A stretch of DNA of 64,000 bases from Arthrobacter sp. GMC3 (GCF_002929305.1 NZ_PJIO01000002.1:124001-188000); one strand, 5' to 3'; counted from the stretch's first letter, positions 28,843-38,349 are shown. Translations and numbers: made by a program. The notes: generated by a model not told the origin, from the sequence alone.

Positions 28843-29781
28843 TTAGCCGCCGTTGAGGGTTGGTGCCACCTCCGCGACGGAGGGGTAGGCGGTCTGTGTA
28901 CCCTTCTTGGTGGCGGCAAGGGCTGCCGCGACGGATGCATAGCGGGCGGCCTCAATGAGGGTGTCGCCCGCGGCGAGGCGCGCGGCCACGCCACCGGTGA
29001 ACGCGTCGCCGGCACCTGTGGTGTCCACGGCCCGAACCACCGTCGGGGCAATCCGCACTACCGGTTCTGCCGTGTTGGAGGAATCCAACACCACCGAGCC
29101 CTGCGCACCCAGCGTCACCAGAACCTGCTTCAGCCCGCGGGCCGCAAACGCGCTAAGCGCGCCGTGCCAGGCAGCGGCCGGGGCGTCGGCGTCGGGCATG
29201 GCCAGGCCGTCAAGGAACTGGGAGGCCTCGTGAGCGTTGACCAGGAGCACGTCCGTGAGCTGCGCCAATTCTGCCGGTACCGGTGCGTAAGGGGACAGGT
29301 TTAGCAGCACGGTTGCTCCGGCGTCGTGCCCGGCCTGCGCGGCGGCCTGCACGGTCGCCAAGGAAACTTCCAGGCACAGGCAAACAACGCCGGCGCCGTC
29401 GAACAGTGCAGGTTCCATGGCGGCGGGGGACAGGGTCCCGTTGGCGCCGGCGGAGATGATGATGGAGTTTTCGCCGCTGTCTTCCACGGAAATGATGGCC
29501 ACACCGGTGGGTTCTGCCACGCGCTGGACGTGGCTGACGTCCACCCCGGCCCCGCCGGTGGAGGCCACCAGCATGTCGCCGTTGGAGTCCTGGCCGACGG
29601 CGCCGATCAAGGTCACCGCAGCGCCGAGCTTGCCGGCGGCTACTGCCTGGTTGGCACTCTTGCCGCCGGGGTTGACGGCGAATCCGTTGCCGTGGAGGGT
29701 TTCTCCGGGCATTGGCAGGCGCTCACAGTAGATGGTGAGGTCGGCGTTGAGGGAGCCGGCCACTACTATGCGGGCGTTCAC
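28843..29781 (-). CDS. rbsK: Ribokinase
   Basis: This PfkB-family sugar kinase phosphorylates ribose to ribose 5-phosphate. The 312-aa protein has the PfkB signature 1 region (GKSANQAVAAGKLGA) and signature 2 with the catalytic Asp (DTTGAGDAFTGGVAARLA). The start is GTG 29781 (VNARIVVAGSLNADL), overlapping the stop of the upstream MFS gene by GTGA. It is the last gene of a nucleoside cassette, where it would use the ribose freed by the nucleoside hydrolase. Confidence 0.93.
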   Translation of the reverse strand: MNARIVVAGSLNADLTIYCERLPMPGETLHGNGFAVNPGGKSANQAVAAGKLGAAVTLIGAVGQDSNGDMLVASTGGAGVDVSHVQRVAEPTGVAIISVEDSGENSIIISAGANGTLSPAAMEPALFDGAGVVCLCLEVSLATVQAAAQAGHDAGATVLLNLSPYAPVPAELAQLTDVLLVNAHEASQFLDGLAMPDADAPAAAWHGALSAFAARGLKQVLVTLGAQGSVVLDSSNTAEPVVRIAPTVVRAVDTTGAGDAFTGGVAARLAAGDTLIEAARYASVAAALAATKKGTQTAYPSVAEVAPTLNGG

Positions 29782-31202
29782 GGTGCAACCTCGGCGCTGA
29801 CGGGCTTGGGCACCAGCAGGGAGGCTGCGAAGGCGGCCGCCGTGATGGCAAGTGCCACCACAACCACTGTCACGTAGGAGCCTTGCCCGCCCAGTGGCGC
29901 CGTGGCAACCAGGATGGCCGGCAGCACCAGGAAGCTGAGCCCGGCACCGAGGTTGAAGGCACCGGCGTTCATGCCAGGCAGGAATCCGGGATTGCCTTCG
30001 GGGGAGAGAACCACGCCAAGTCCGTTGAGCATGATGTTCACGGTACCGGCGTACATGATGCCCAGCAAGACCGTTCCTGCGATCATCCAGGGCAGGCTGT
30101 GCAGGCCGAGGAAACCGATGATGGCCAGGGCAACAAGGCTGCCCAGCAGGCCGATCCGCAGCATCTTCGTGTAGCCCCAGACGGGAGCCAGGCGCCCGGT
30201 GATGGGGCCGAAGACCCAGCCGAGCAGGGCGTACGGGGTCAAGATGAGCAGGCTCATCTCGGTGGCGCCAATCCCAAATCCGGGGTCGGCCGCCTGCACG
30301 TAGGCCGGCACGATCCCGTTGATGACGGCAAAAATACCTGTCATGGTCAAGGTGGTGGTCAGCAGTGGGGCCCAGGTGGAGCGCTGGCGCAGGTGCACCG
30401 TTTCCACCATGGGGTGCGAGGACCGTTTTTCGACGGCCCAAAAGGCCATGAAAGCGACGACGGCGACCGCAGCCAGTGCCAGCGAGGTCACCAGCGGGCC
30501 CGTGGTGATGCCACCGACGAGCTTGGTCGCCTCATTCAGGGCAGTCAACAGGGCGCCCACGGCAACCACGATGAAGAACACGCCCAACCAGTCCATCTTG
30601 GTGCCCTCGCCGGGCTTGGATTCCCCGGCAAGCACCAGAACCAGTACGGTGGCGATGGCGGCGATGACAACCATCAGCCAGAAGATGCTGCGGAAACCAA
30701 AGTGCTCTGCGAAGAAGCCGCCCACAAACGAGTCGATACCGGCGATGCCGCCGTTGACGGCGGTGATGAGTCCCATTAGCGCGCCGTACTTCTTCGGATC
30801 CTTGACGGCCGAGCGGAGCATGATCAGACACAGCGGGACGGTGGGGCCGCTGACGCCCTGGATGATGCGGCCAATGAAGAGCCAGGTGATGTCCGGGGCC
30901 ATGGCGGAAATGATGGAACCGATGCCCATCATGATCATCATGCCGAGCAGGACTTTCTTGCGCCCGATGATGTCGCTCAGGCGGGGAAGGAACAGTGAGA
31001 AAACGGCTGCGGCCGTGAAGAACCAGGTCTGGGACAGGCCGATGGCCGCCTGGCTGGCATTCAGTTCCTCGCCCATGGTGACCAGGGCGGGGCTGAGCAT
31101 GGAGGCGTTGAGCTGGAACGCCACGCAGGCGGTCAGCAGCGCCACCATCAAGGCGGTGATGTTGCCCGGCTTGCTCAGTGCTTTTGTAGCGGTGATGCTC
31201 AT
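29778..31202 (-). CDS. MFS transporter, probable nucleoside permease
   Basis: This 474-aa membrane protein has about 14 hydrophobic segments. MFS features are SLFLPRLSDIIGRKKVLLGM (motif A) and the RIIQGVSGPTVPL helix. Its family alone does not give the substrate, and it resembles DHA2-type carriers. The function as a nucleoside importer is inferred from its position between a nucleoside hydrolase and a ribokinase, with overlapping start/stop codons at both ends (ATGA at 31199-31202, GTGA at 29778-29781). Confidence 0.83.
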   Translation of the reverse strand: MSITATKALSKPGNITALMVALLTACVAFQLNASMLSPALVTMGEELNASQAAIGLSQTWFFTAAAVFSLFLPRLSDIIGRKKVLLGMMIMMGIGSIISAMAPDITWLFIGRIIQGVSGPTVPLCLIMLRSAVKDPKKYGALMGLITAVNGGIAGIDSFVGGFFAEHFGFRSIFWLMVVIAAIATVLVLVLAGESKPGEGTKMDWLGVFFIVVAVGALLTALNEATKLVGGITTGPLVTSLALAAVAVVAFMAFWAVEKRSSHPMVETVHLRQRSTWAPLLTTTLTMTGIFAVINGIVPAYVQAADPGFGIGATEMSLLILTPYALLGWVFGPITGRLAPVWGYTKMLRIGLLGSLVALAIIGFLGLHSLPWMIAGTVLLGIMYAGTVNIMLNGLGVVLSPEGNPGFLPGMNAGAFNLGAGLSFLVLPAILVATAPLGGQGSYVTVVVVALAITAAAFAASLLVPKPVSAEVAP

Positions 31203-32197
31203 ACCTCGACCTCGCCAATGCGAACGAGTGCGTCGGTGACCATGTTCCAGAACTTGGCGTGGTCAAGCTTGACGGCGACGGAAGTCTTGCAGTCGGCAGG
31301 TGCAGGGGCGCGGAAATCGGCCACGGTCATGCCCAGCGTCAGGGTGCCTGTGAGTTCAATGTCGACAGGGACTTTTTGGGTGGTCATGACGGTGGGGTCA
31401 ATGACGTAGGCCACGGCGCAAGGGTCGTGGACCGGCGGGTAGTCGAAGCCCTGGGCGTCCTTGTAGGTCTTGGTGAAGAATTCCATCAGTTCCATGACGA
31501 ACTTGGCCGGCTTGGTGCCCACGGCGTCGATGGCGGCACACACTTCCGGGGTAGCCAGCGCCTGGTGCGTGAGGTCCAGACCCACCATGACTACTTCCCA
31601 GCCCGCGTTGAACACGATGTGCGCGGCCTCGGGGTCGATCTTGATGTTGAATTCGGCCACCGGGCTCCAGTTGCCCACGTGGTAGCCGCCGCCCATGAGG
31701 ACAACTTCCTTCACGCGTTCCACGATGCGCGGTTCCTTGCGGGCGGCCATGGCGATGTTGGTCAGCCCTGCCGTGGGGACCAGCGTCACGGTGCCCGGCT
31801 CGTGGGCCATGATGATTTCAATGATGAGGTCGACGGCGTGACGCGGGTCCAACTCGATGGTGGACTCCGGCTGAGCGGGGCCGTCCATGCCGCTGTCGCC
31901 GTGGATGTCGGGGGCGTTTTCGATGGTGCGCACCAAGGGGCGGTCGCAACCGGCGGCGAAAGGGACGCCGGTGATACCTGCAATGGTGCCCACGGTAAGC
32001 GCGTTGCGTGTGACCTTCTCCAGCGTCTGGTTGCCCACAACCGTGGTGACCGCAAGGAGCTCGATGTTGGGATTGCCATGTGCCAGCAGCAGGGCAACGG
32101 CGTCGTCGTGGCCAGGGTCGCAGTCAAGGATGATCTTGCGGGGCGCTGTGGCGGTCCCGGAATCGATGCCGGCGGGGGTGGTCAATGCCGTGTTCAC
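31199..32197 (-). CDS. Nucleoside hydrolase (IUNH family)
   Basis: This enzyme splits a ribonucleoside into base and ribose. The 332-aa protein carries the calcium-binding DCDPGHDDAVALLLA signature near residue 25, followed by VTTVVGNQTLEKVTRNAL and the VLMGGGYHVGNWSPVAEFN active-site region. The C-terminal VHDPCAVAYVIDP supplies the last Asp and His. GTG 32197 has GGAG five bases before it. It is the first gene of the cassette and faces a LacI repressor. Confidence 0.94.
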   Translation of the reverse strand: MNTALTTPAGIDSGTATAPRKIILDCDPGHDDAVALLLAHGNPNIELLAVTTVVGNQTLEKVTRNALTVGTIAGITGVPFAAGCDRPLVRTIENAPDIHGDSGMDGPAQPESTIELDPRHAVDLIIEIIMAHEPGTVTLVPTAGLTNIAMAARKEPRIVERVKEVVLMGGGYHVGNWSPVAEFNIKIDPEAAHIVFNAGWEVVMVGLDLTHQALATPEVCAAIDAVGTKPAKFVMELMEFFTKTYKDAQGFDYPPVHDPCAVAYVIDPTVMTTQKVPVDIELTGTLTLGMTVADFRAPAPADCKTSVAVKLDHAKFWNMVTDALVRIGEVEV

Positions 32198-32277
32198 TTT
32201 TTCTCCACGTCTTTGGGGGCCGAACTAATTGGCCGGGGGTGAGTACAGCTCAGTTTTGCACCCAAATAAGCATCACG

Positions 32278-32312
32278 TCAAGCGCTTAACGTGATTGGCG
32301 TTAAGCGCTTGA
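32278..32312. promoter_or_regulatory. Double LacI-type operator
   Basis: TCAAGCGCTTAACG (32278-32291) is repeated in perfect inversion at 32299-32312, with TGATTGG between. Each arm holds the palindrome AAGCGCTT, the classic kind of LacI/PurR half-operator pair. The two palindromes are 23 bp apart centre to centre, close to two helical turns. It lies between the divergent nucleoside hydrolase and LacI genes. Confidence 0.8.
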
Positions 32313-32360
32313 TTCATTGCGGCGGCGGCAATGTTTGCTTCTCACCGCTACTATCGATGC

Positions 32361-33413
32361 ATGCACCCGGTCACAGATCCCCTCCCCGCCTTCCCCGCCA
32401 CCAGTGCCGGGCGCGTTACGGCGGCAATGGTCGCCGCCAGGGCGGGGGTCTCCACGGCCACGGTTTCGCTGGTGACCAACGGCAAGACGACGGGACGCGT
32501 CTCTGCAGAAAACATTGCCAAGGTCGAAGATGCCGTGGCCGAGCTGGGCTACGTGGTGGACGGTCTGGGAAGTTCACTGGCAAAGGGCCGCAGCAACATT
32601 GTGATCCTGGTTGCCCCGGATGTCTCCAACCCCTTCTTCGCCAAGGTCATTGCCGGGGTCCGTGAGGCCATCGGCGATGACTACCAACTACTGCTTTCAG
32701 TTACCGACGCCGGCCTGACACCATCGCCGGCGGACGTGCGGAACCTGCTCTCGCTGCGCCCGGCCGGGCTGCTCGTGGATGCCCCCAGTGCGCAGTTTCT
32801 TGCCGAGTTACCGTCCGCGGGACCCATGGTTTTGCTGGATGCGGCCGGAGTTGTCAGTGACGCCCCGTCCGTGAACTTCGATGTGGCGCGTGGCGCCGAG
32901 ATGCTGGCCGACCACCTGGCCTCGCTGGGACATCGCACCGTCGCATACCTGGACAGCGTGACCGGCACCGAAACCTTCCGCGTGCGTAAGGAAGCCTTCT
33001 GCCGTGGAGCCGCAGCCCACGGCATCCGCGTGGTGGCGGATGTGGCCACCACCATCGACATGGGGGCCTCCGCGCAGGCTTTTGCCCGGGCCTGGCCTGC
33101 TTGGGCGCAGACGGGAGTCTCCGCCGTGGTCTGCTGCACAGACACCCATGCCTACGGGGTGCTACAGGAGGCCCGTGTGGCCCGGATTGAGGTGCCCGGC
33201 CAGCTTGCCGTGACGGGTTTTGATGACCTGCCCTTTTCGGCTACCTCCAACCCTGGGCTGACCACGGTCCACCTGCCAGCTGGCGAACTTGGCCGGGCCG
33301 CCGGGCGGCAGTTGTTGCTGCTCCTGGCCGGGGAACAAATACCGCGGCCCGGGCTGACGCTGGAGAGCACTCTGGTGATCCGCGGGTCAACCGCCGGGTC
33401 TGCCGCGGATTGA
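32361..33413 (+). CDS. LacI-family transcriptional repressor
   Basis: This regulator has an N-terminal LacI helix-turn-helix (about 19-45: TAAMVAARAGVSTATVSLV) with a hinge region, then a periplasmic-binding-like ligand domain (about 65-345). It likely represses the divergent nucleoside-salvage genes and binds the inverted operator at 32278-32312, with a nucleoside or ribose as inducer. I prefer ATG 32361 (MHPVTDP, 350 aa) over the in-frame ATG at 32331. Neither has a ribosome site, and a TACTAT box at 32349-32354 would fit a leaderless message. Confidence 0.9.
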   Translation: MHPVTDPLPAFPATSAGRVTAAMVAARAGVSTATVSLVTNGKTTGRVSAENIAKVEDAVAELGYVVDGLGSSLAKGRSNIVILVAPDVSNPFFAKVIAGVREAIGDDYQLLLSVTDAGLTPSPADVRNLLSLRPAGLLVDAPSAQFLAELPSAGPMVLLDAAGVVSDAPSVNFDVARGAEMLADHLASLGHRTVAYLDSVTGTETFRVRKEAFCRGAAAHGIRVVADVATTIDMGASAQAFARAWPAWAQTGVSAVVCCTDTHAYGVLQEARVARIEVPGQLAVTGFDDLPFSATSNPGLTTVHLPAGELGRAAGRQLLLLLAGEQIPRPGLTLESTLVIRGSTAGSAAD

Positions 33414-33487
33414 TCGCCGCACGCATTGTGCGGGCACAATGCTGTCACGGAGGATTCATCCAGATTCACCAACTAAACTAGTGAATT

Positions 33488-34987
33488 GTGAGTGCAGAAA
33501 ACAATGTGACCCCAGAACCCAGCGATGCATCCGAGCAGATGCATGTGCGTATGGAAAAGCGTGCCAAATTGCTGGAGCGAGGTGAGCAGGCCTACCCGGT
33601 TGGTGTCGAGCGGACCCACACCCTGGAGGAAATCCGGGAAAAGTACCCGGAGCTGGAAGCCGATTCCACCACAGGCGACGTTGTAGGTGTCACCGGTCGA
33701 GTCGTTTTTGTGCGCAACACCGGCAAGCTGTGCTTTGCCACCCTGCAATCGGGCGCCGGCACGCGCCTGCAGGTCATGTTGTCCCTGGCCAACATTGGTG
33801 AAGAGTCGCTGGCCGACTGGAAAGCGCTTGTGGATCTTGGCGATCACGTCTTTGTCCACGGTGAAATCATTAGCTCCCGCCGCGGAGAGCTCTCCATCAT
33901 GGCCGACACCTGGCAGATGGCCTCGAAGGCTTTGCGCCCCCTCCCCGTGCTGCACGCCGACCTCTCCGAGGAGATGCGGGTGCGCCAACGCTACGTTGAC
34001 TTGATTGTCCGTGAAGAAGCGCGCGAACAGGTCCGCACTCGTTCAGCCATTGTGAAAGCAATTCGCGACACGCTCCATGGCGAAGATTACATTGAGCTGG
34101 AAACACCCATTTTGCAGCTCATGCACGGAGGCGCCGCCGCCCGTCCGTTCCGGACGCACCTTAATGCATTTGACCAGCCCATGACATTGCGTATTGCCAT
34201 TGAGCTTTATCTCAAGCGTGCGGTAGTGGGCGGCATGGACAAAGTCTTTGAAGTGGGGCGCATTTTCCGCAATGAGGGTGTGGACTCAACTCACAGCCCC
34301 GAATTCACCATGCTTGAGGCCTATGAAGCCTATGGTGACCAATTCACCATGGCAAAGACCATGCAGCGAATCATTTTGGCTGCCGCCGATGCCGTCGGCT
34401 CGCGCATCATTGAAACCGAACGCGGCCAGATAAACCTCGACGGCGAATGGCCTTGGCTGCCCGTTTATCAGGGACTCAGCGACCTGGTCGGTGCGGAAAT
34501 CACGCCGGAAACGACCGCCGATGAATTGCGCGCCATTGCGGCAAAGCATGAGGTAAAAATTGGCCCCGCCTGGGATGCCGAGAAATTGGTTGTTGAATTG
34601 TTTGGCGAAATAGTAGAGCCGACACTGATCCAACCTACTTTTGTTTGCGATTACCCGCCGTCCGCGCAGCCTCTGGCCCGCCAGCACCGCAGCAAGCCGA
34701 ACCTCATTGAGGCGTGGGACCTAATCATTGACGGCCGGGAGACCGGAACGGCGTTCTCCGAACTGATTGATCCTGTCATCCAGCGCGAACGTTTGACCAA
34801 GCAGTCACTGGCAGCTGCAGCGGGCGATCCCGAGGCCATGCAATTGGACGAAGATTTCCTGCGCGCCCTGGAATACGGGGCCCCGCCAATGGGTGGACTT
34901 GGTTTGGGTGTGGACCGCCTAGTGATGCTCTTTACAGGTGTTGGAATCCGCGAGGCCATCCTCTTTCCTTTGATGAAACCCGAGTAG
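33488..34987 (+). CDS. lysS: Lysyl-tRNA synthetase (class II)
   Basis: This enzyme charges tRNA-Lys. The 499-aa protein has an N-terminal OB-fold anticodon domain (about 55-160) and a class II core with motif 2 (FEVGRIFRNEGVD, then HSPEFTMLE) and motif 3 (GLGLGVDRLVMLF) near the C terminus. GTG 33488 is the start. Codon use shows more ATT/AAT-type codons than its neighbours in the 34.1-34.7 kb stretch. It begins the lysS-lsr2-clpC block common in Arthrobacter relatives. Confidence 0.97.
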   Translation: MSAENNVTPEPSDASEQMHVRMEKRAKLLERGEQAYPVGVERTHTLEEIREKYPELEADSTTGDVVGVTGRVVFVRNTGKLCFATLQSGAGTRLQVMLSLANIGEESLADWKALVDLGDHVFVHGEIISSRRGELSIMADTWQMASKALRPLPVLHADLSEEMRVRQRYVDLIVREEAREQVRTRSAIVKAIRDTLHGEDYIELETPILQLMHGGAAARPFRTHLNAFDQPMTLRIAIELYLKRAVVGGMDKVFEVGRIFRNEGVDSTHSPEFTMLEAYEAYGDQFTMAKTMQRIILAAADAVGSRIIETERGQINLDGEWPWLPVYQGLSDLVGAEITPETTADELRAIAAKHEVKIGPAWDAEKLVVELFGEIVEPTLIQPTFVCDYPPSAQPLARQHRSKPNLIEAWDLIIDGRETGTAFSELIDPVIQRERLTKQSLAAAAGDPEAMQLDEDFLRALEYGAPPMGGLGLGVDRLVMLFTGVGIREAILFPLMKPE

Positions 34988-35000
34988 AAGCGGCAAGATT

Positions 35001-35156
35001 ATGGAATATGTTGCAGTTATCCTCCCGTCTTTAGGTGTTGGAGTTCTTTTCTACTTCGCCATGAAGGCAATATTCAATGCCGATCGTTCCGAACGGGACG
35101 CCTTGGCGCAGGCTGAACGTGAGTCAAAAGCCAATGCGGAGCATCCGCCACAATAG
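35001..35156 (+). CDS. Small single-pass membrane protein, 51 aa
   Basis: This frame starts 13 bp after the lysS stop. Residues 4-25 form one membrane helix (VAVILPSLGVGVLFYFAMKAIF), and the rest is a charged tail rich in Arg, Glu and Ala (NADRSERDALAQAERES). The compact spacing behind lysS and the clean helix-plus-charged-tail design suggest a real gene. Function unknown. Confidence 0.65.
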   Translation: MEYVAVILPSLGVGVLFYFAMKAIFNADRSERDALAQAERESKANAEHPPQ

Positions 35157-35174
35157 GGTTTTAAGACGCATTCT

Positions 35175-35203
35175 TTGACGTGAGCTCATCTGCGCCCCAT
35201 AAT
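35175..35203 (+). promoter_or_regulatory. Sigma-70-type promoter of lsr2
   Basis: TTGACG (35175-35180) and CATAAT (35198-35203) are separated by 17 bp, each one base off the consensus hexamer. The predicted start of transcription gives a leader of about 40 nt before the lsr2 ATG at 35253. Confidence 0.6.
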
Positions 35204-35252
35204 TTATGGTGTACCAAAAATGCTCCAATCAAATGTGAGGCGATTGATCCCC

Positions 35253-35582
35253 ATGGCACAGAAGATTCATGTAACCCTGGTTGACGATATTGACCAGAGT
35301 CCCGCAGATGAAAACATCACTTTCGGCCTGGACGGAATCAATTACGAGATTGATCTTTCCGCCGACAATGCCGCATCATTGCGTGAGGCATTGGCAAAGT
35401 ACATTGCTGCAGGACGACGAGCAGGAGGCCGGGCGGTGCGTGGTAGGGGACCCGCAGCACCGAAGGCAAAGTCAGACGTAAGCGAGATTCGTCTTTGGGC
35501 CAAGGAAAATGGCTACGAAGTTCACGAGCGTGGCCGTATTCAGGCCGAGATTCGTGAAGCGTATTACGCGGCTCAGGGCTAA
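35253..35582 (+). CDS. lsr2: Lsr2, nucleoid-associated xenogeneic silencer
   Basis: This actinobacterial H-NS analogue bridges AT-rich DNA and silences acquired genes. The 109-aa protein has an N-terminal dimerisation domain (KIHVTLVDDIDQSPADEN, then ITFGLDGINYEIDLS) and a C-terminal DNA-binding domain with an RGRG AT-hook-like stretch and SEIRLWAKENGYEVHERGRI. I chose ATG 35253 (MAQKIHVT), as in other Lsr2 proteins, over an in-frame ATG 11 codons earlier. Confidence 0.95.
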   Translation: MAQKIHVTLVDDIDQSPADENITFGLDGINYEIDLSADNAASLREALAKYIAAGRRAGGRAVRGRGPAAPKAKSDVSEIRLWAKENGYEVHERGRIQAEIREAYYAAQG

Positions 35583-35592
35583 AAAGGCCTGA

Positions 35593-35632
35593 ACGACGGC
35601 GAGATCACCGCATGAGGTGATCTCGCCGTCGT
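35593..35632 (+). terminator. Hairpin terminator of lsr2, 17-bp perfect arms
   Basis: ACGACGGCGAGATCACC (35593-35609) pairs perfectly with 35616-35632 around a six-base loop, 10 bp past the lsr2 stop. No T run follows. Confidence 0.75.
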
Positions 35633-35702
35633 GCATTAACGCCAGTGAAGTGAAGGAATGATATTTCCCCTGTGGCGAACAAGCCCCCATGAACGGCTGG
35701 CA

Positions 35703-35725
35703 CTGCGTAGCATCAAAGTACGCAG
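35703..35725 (+). promoter_or_regulatory. Inverted repeat in the clpC leader
   Basis: CTGCGTA (35703-35709) and TACGCAG (35719-35725) form an inverted repeat 18 bp upstream of the clpC start. In actinobacteria clp genes are often controlled by ClgR through CGC-containing inverted repeats. That this is such a site is inference. Confidence 0.4.
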
Positions 35726-35743
35726 TAAAAGGAGTGTGGCGAA

Positions 35744-38233
35744 ATGTTTGAGCGATTTACTGATCGAGCCCGACGTGTTGTTGTGCTGGCCCAAGAAGAG
35801 GCCCGCATGCTCAACCACAATTACATCGGCACTGAGCATATTCTGCTCGGCCTCATCCACGAGGGTGAGGGTGTTGCCGCAAAGGCCTTAGAGTCCTTGA
35901 ACATCTCTCTTGATGGTGTCCGGGAACAGGTCCAAGAGATCATTGGGCAGGGGCAGCAGGCACCCAGTGGGCACATCCCCTTTACGCCGCGCGCCAAAAA
36001 GGTTTTGGAGCTCTCCCTCAGGGAGGCGCTGCAGCTGGGCCACAATTACATTGGCACCGAGCACATTCTGCTCGGCCTGATCCGCGAGGGTGAGGGTGTT
36101 GCCGCGCAGGTGCTGGTGAAGCTTGGTGCCGATCTGGGCCGTGTGCGCCAGCAGGTCATCCAGCTGCTCTCCGGCTACCAGGGCAAGGAGCCTGCCGCCA
36201 GCGGCGGCGGCCAGCCTGAAGGTCAGCCCGCCGGTTCGGTGGTCCTTGACCAGTTTGGTCGGAACCTGACCCAGGCAGCCCGGGAAAACAAGCTTGACCC
36301 GGTTATTGGGCGCGAGCACGAGATGGAACGCGTCATGCAGATCCTCTCCCGCCGCACCAAGAACAACCCTGTGTTGATCGGTGAGCCCGGTGTGGGAAAG
36401 ACAGCTGTTGTTGAGGGCTTGGCGCAGGCCATTGTCCGCGGCGATGTTCCGGAAACCATCAAGGACAAGCAGCTGTACACCCTTGACTTGGGTTCCCTGG
36501 TGGCAGGTTCTCGCTACCGAGGTGACTTCGAGGAGCGCCTGAAGAAGGTCCTCAAGGAGATTCGCACCCGTGGCGACATCATCTTGTTCATCGACGAGAT
36601 TCACACTCTCGTGGGTGCCGGTGCCGCAGAGGGTGCCATCGACGCTGCCTCCATCCTTAAGCCCATGCTGGCCCGCGGTGAGTTGCAGACCATCGGTGCA
36701 ACCACCTTGGACGAATACCGCAAGCACATTGAGAAGGACGCCGCACTTGAGCGCCGTTTCCAGCCCATCCAGGTCCCGGAACCCACCGTTCCGTTGACCA
36801 TTGAGATTCTCAAGGGCCTGCGTGACCGCTACGAGGCACACCACCGCGTCTCCATCACCGACGGCGCCCTGACGGCCGCCGCCACCTTGGCGGACCGGTA
36901 CATCAGCGACCGCTTCCTGCCGGATAAGGCCATCGACCTGATCGATGAAGCTGGCGCCCGGCTGCGCATCCGTCGCATGACCGCCCCGCCGGAGCTCAAG
37001 GCGATGGATGGTGAAATTGCGGCTGTGAAGAAGCGCAAGGAAGACGCCATCGACGCCCAGGACTTCGAGGGTGCCGCGGCTTTGCGCGATGACGAGCAGA
37101 AGCTCATCAGCGCACGGGCCGAGAAGGAGCGCCTGTGGAAGTCAGGTGGACTCGATGACATCTCCGAGGTCGATGAGGAACTCATCGCCGAAGTGTTGGC
37201 TAACTCCACGGGCATCCCGGTGTTCAAGTTGACCGAGGCCGAGTCCACGCGTCTGCTGAAGATGGAAGACGAGCTGCACAAGCGTGTCATCGGCCAGAAC
37301 GAGGCCATCAAGTCCATCTCGCAGGCAATCCGCCGGACCCGTTCCGGGTTGAAGGATCCCAAGCGCCCGGGTGGCTCGTTCATCTTCGCCGGTCCCACCG
37401 GTGTTGGTAAGACCGAGCTGGCCAAGGCACTGGCCGAGTTCCTCTTCGGTGACGAAGACGCCTTGATCACCCTTGACATGTCCGAGTACTCGGAGAAGCA
37501 CACGGTTTCGCGACTGTTCGGTGCCCCTCCCGGCTACGTTGGCTACGAAGAGGGTGGCCAGCTGACCGAGAAGGTCCGGCGTCGTCCGTTCTCCGTGGTC
37601 CTGTTCGACGAGGTTGAGAAGGCTCACGCCGACTTGTTCAACTCCTTGCTGCAGATCCTCGAAGACGGCCGTCTCACCGACAGCCAGGGCCGGGTGGTCG
37701 ACTTCAAGAACACCATCATCATCATGACCACCAACCTGGGAACTCGCGACATCTCCAAGTCGGTGGCCACCGGGTTCCAGTCCGGCGGCGACACGCAAAC
37801 GGGTTACAACCGGATGCGGGCACGCGTCACCGAAGAGCTCAAGCAGCACTTCCGCCCCGAGTTCTTGAACCGTGTTGACGACGTTGTGGTGTTCCCGCAG
37901 CTGACCCAGGACGAGATCATCGAGATTGTGGACCTGATGGTCGCACGCTTGGAGAGCCGTTTGGCGGACAAGGGCATGGGCATCGAGCTCACGGCCGCCG
38001 CCAAGGTCCTGCTGGCAACCCGCGGCTACGACCCCGCCATGGGTGCCCGGCCGCTGCGCCGCACCATCCAGCGCGAGATCGAGGACCACCTCTCCGAGAA
38101 GATCCTCTTCGGTGAACTCAAGGACGGCGACATCGTCACTGTGGATGTTGAGGGCGAGGGCGACGACGCGAAGTTCACCTTCGTTGGGACCGCCAAGCCG
38201 CACATCCCGGACGCCATCGCGGCCTCCGCGTAG
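35744..38233 (+). CDS. clpC: ATP-dependent Clp protease ATP-binding subunit ClpC
   Basis: This AAA+ unfoldase feeds substrates to ClpP. The 829-aa protein has two N-terminal Clp_N repeats (about 4-150, with the tandem [14 protein letters not shown] motif), AAA domain 1 with Walker A GEPGVGKT at 213-220, a UVR-like coiled segment ([23 protein letters not shown], given in part), and AAA domain 2 with Walker A GPTGVGKT near 549. The ATG has AAGGAG about ten bases upstream. An inverted repeat in the leader may bind a regulator. Confidence 0.97.
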   Translation: MFERFTDRARRVVVLAQEEARMLNHNYIGTEHILLGLIHEGEGVAAKALESLNISLDGVREQVQEIIGQGQQAPSGHIPFTPRAKKVLELSLREALQLGHNYIGTEHILLGLIREGEGVAAQVLVKLGADLGRVRQQVIQLLSGYQGKEPAASGGGQPEGQPAGSVVLDQFGRNLTQAARENKLDPVIGREHEMERVMQILSRRTKNNPVLIGEPGVGKTAVVEGLAQAIVRGDVPETIKDKQLYTLDLGSLVAGSRYRGDFEERLKKVLKEIRTRGDIILFIDEIHTLVGAGAAEGAIDAASILKPMLARGELQTIGATTLDEYRKHIEKDAALERRFQPIQVPEPTVPLTIEILKGLRDRYEAHHRVSITDGALTAAATLADRYISDRFLPDKAIDLIDEAGARLRIRRMTAPPELKAMDGEIAAVKKRKEDAIDAQDFEGAAALRDDEQKLISARAEKERLWKSGGLDDISEVDEELIAEVLANSTGIPVFKLTEAESTRLLKMEDELHKRVIGQNEAIKSISQAIRRTRSGLKDPKRPGGSFIFAGPTGVGKTELAKALAEFLFGDEDALITLDMSEYSEKHTVSRLFGAPPGYVGYEEGGQLTEKVRRRPFSVVLFDEVEKAHADLFNSLLQILEDGRLTDSQGRVVDFKNTIIIMTTNLGTRDISKSVATGFQSGGDTQTGYNRMRARVTEELKQHFRPEFLNRVDDVVVFPQLTQDEIIEIVDLMVARLESRLADKGMGIELTAAAKVLLATRGYDPAMGARPLRRTIQREIEDHLSEKILFGELKDGDIVTVDVEGEGDDAKFTFVGTAKPHIPDAIAASA

Positions 38234-38249
38234 CAGTCCCGCTTTTGAG

Positions 38250-38293
38250 GGGGCAGCTTGTCTCGCACCTAAGGGTGTGGGACAAGCTGCCCC
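38250..38293 (+). terminator. Terminator of clpC
   Basis: GGGGCAGCTTGTC (38250-38262) pairs with GACAAGCTGCCCC (38281-38293), and the loop can pair further (GCACC/GGGTG). CTTCGCTTTAACC follows. Confidence 0.75.
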
Positions 38294-38349
38294 TTCGCTT
38301 TAACCCCAGGGCCTAGCCACGAAGACCGCACCCGCCTAGATTTGAGCCT

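Noticed and set aside
28843..30441. A 532-aa fusion of ribokinase with an N-terminal extension
   Set aside because: The extra N-terminal part is the MFS gene read in another frame; the GTG at 29781 gives a normal-length ribokinase.
31259..32242. A long plus-strand frame opposite the nucleoside hydrolase
   Set aside because: It is antisense to a protein with all nucleoside hydrolase motifs and has no domain of its own.
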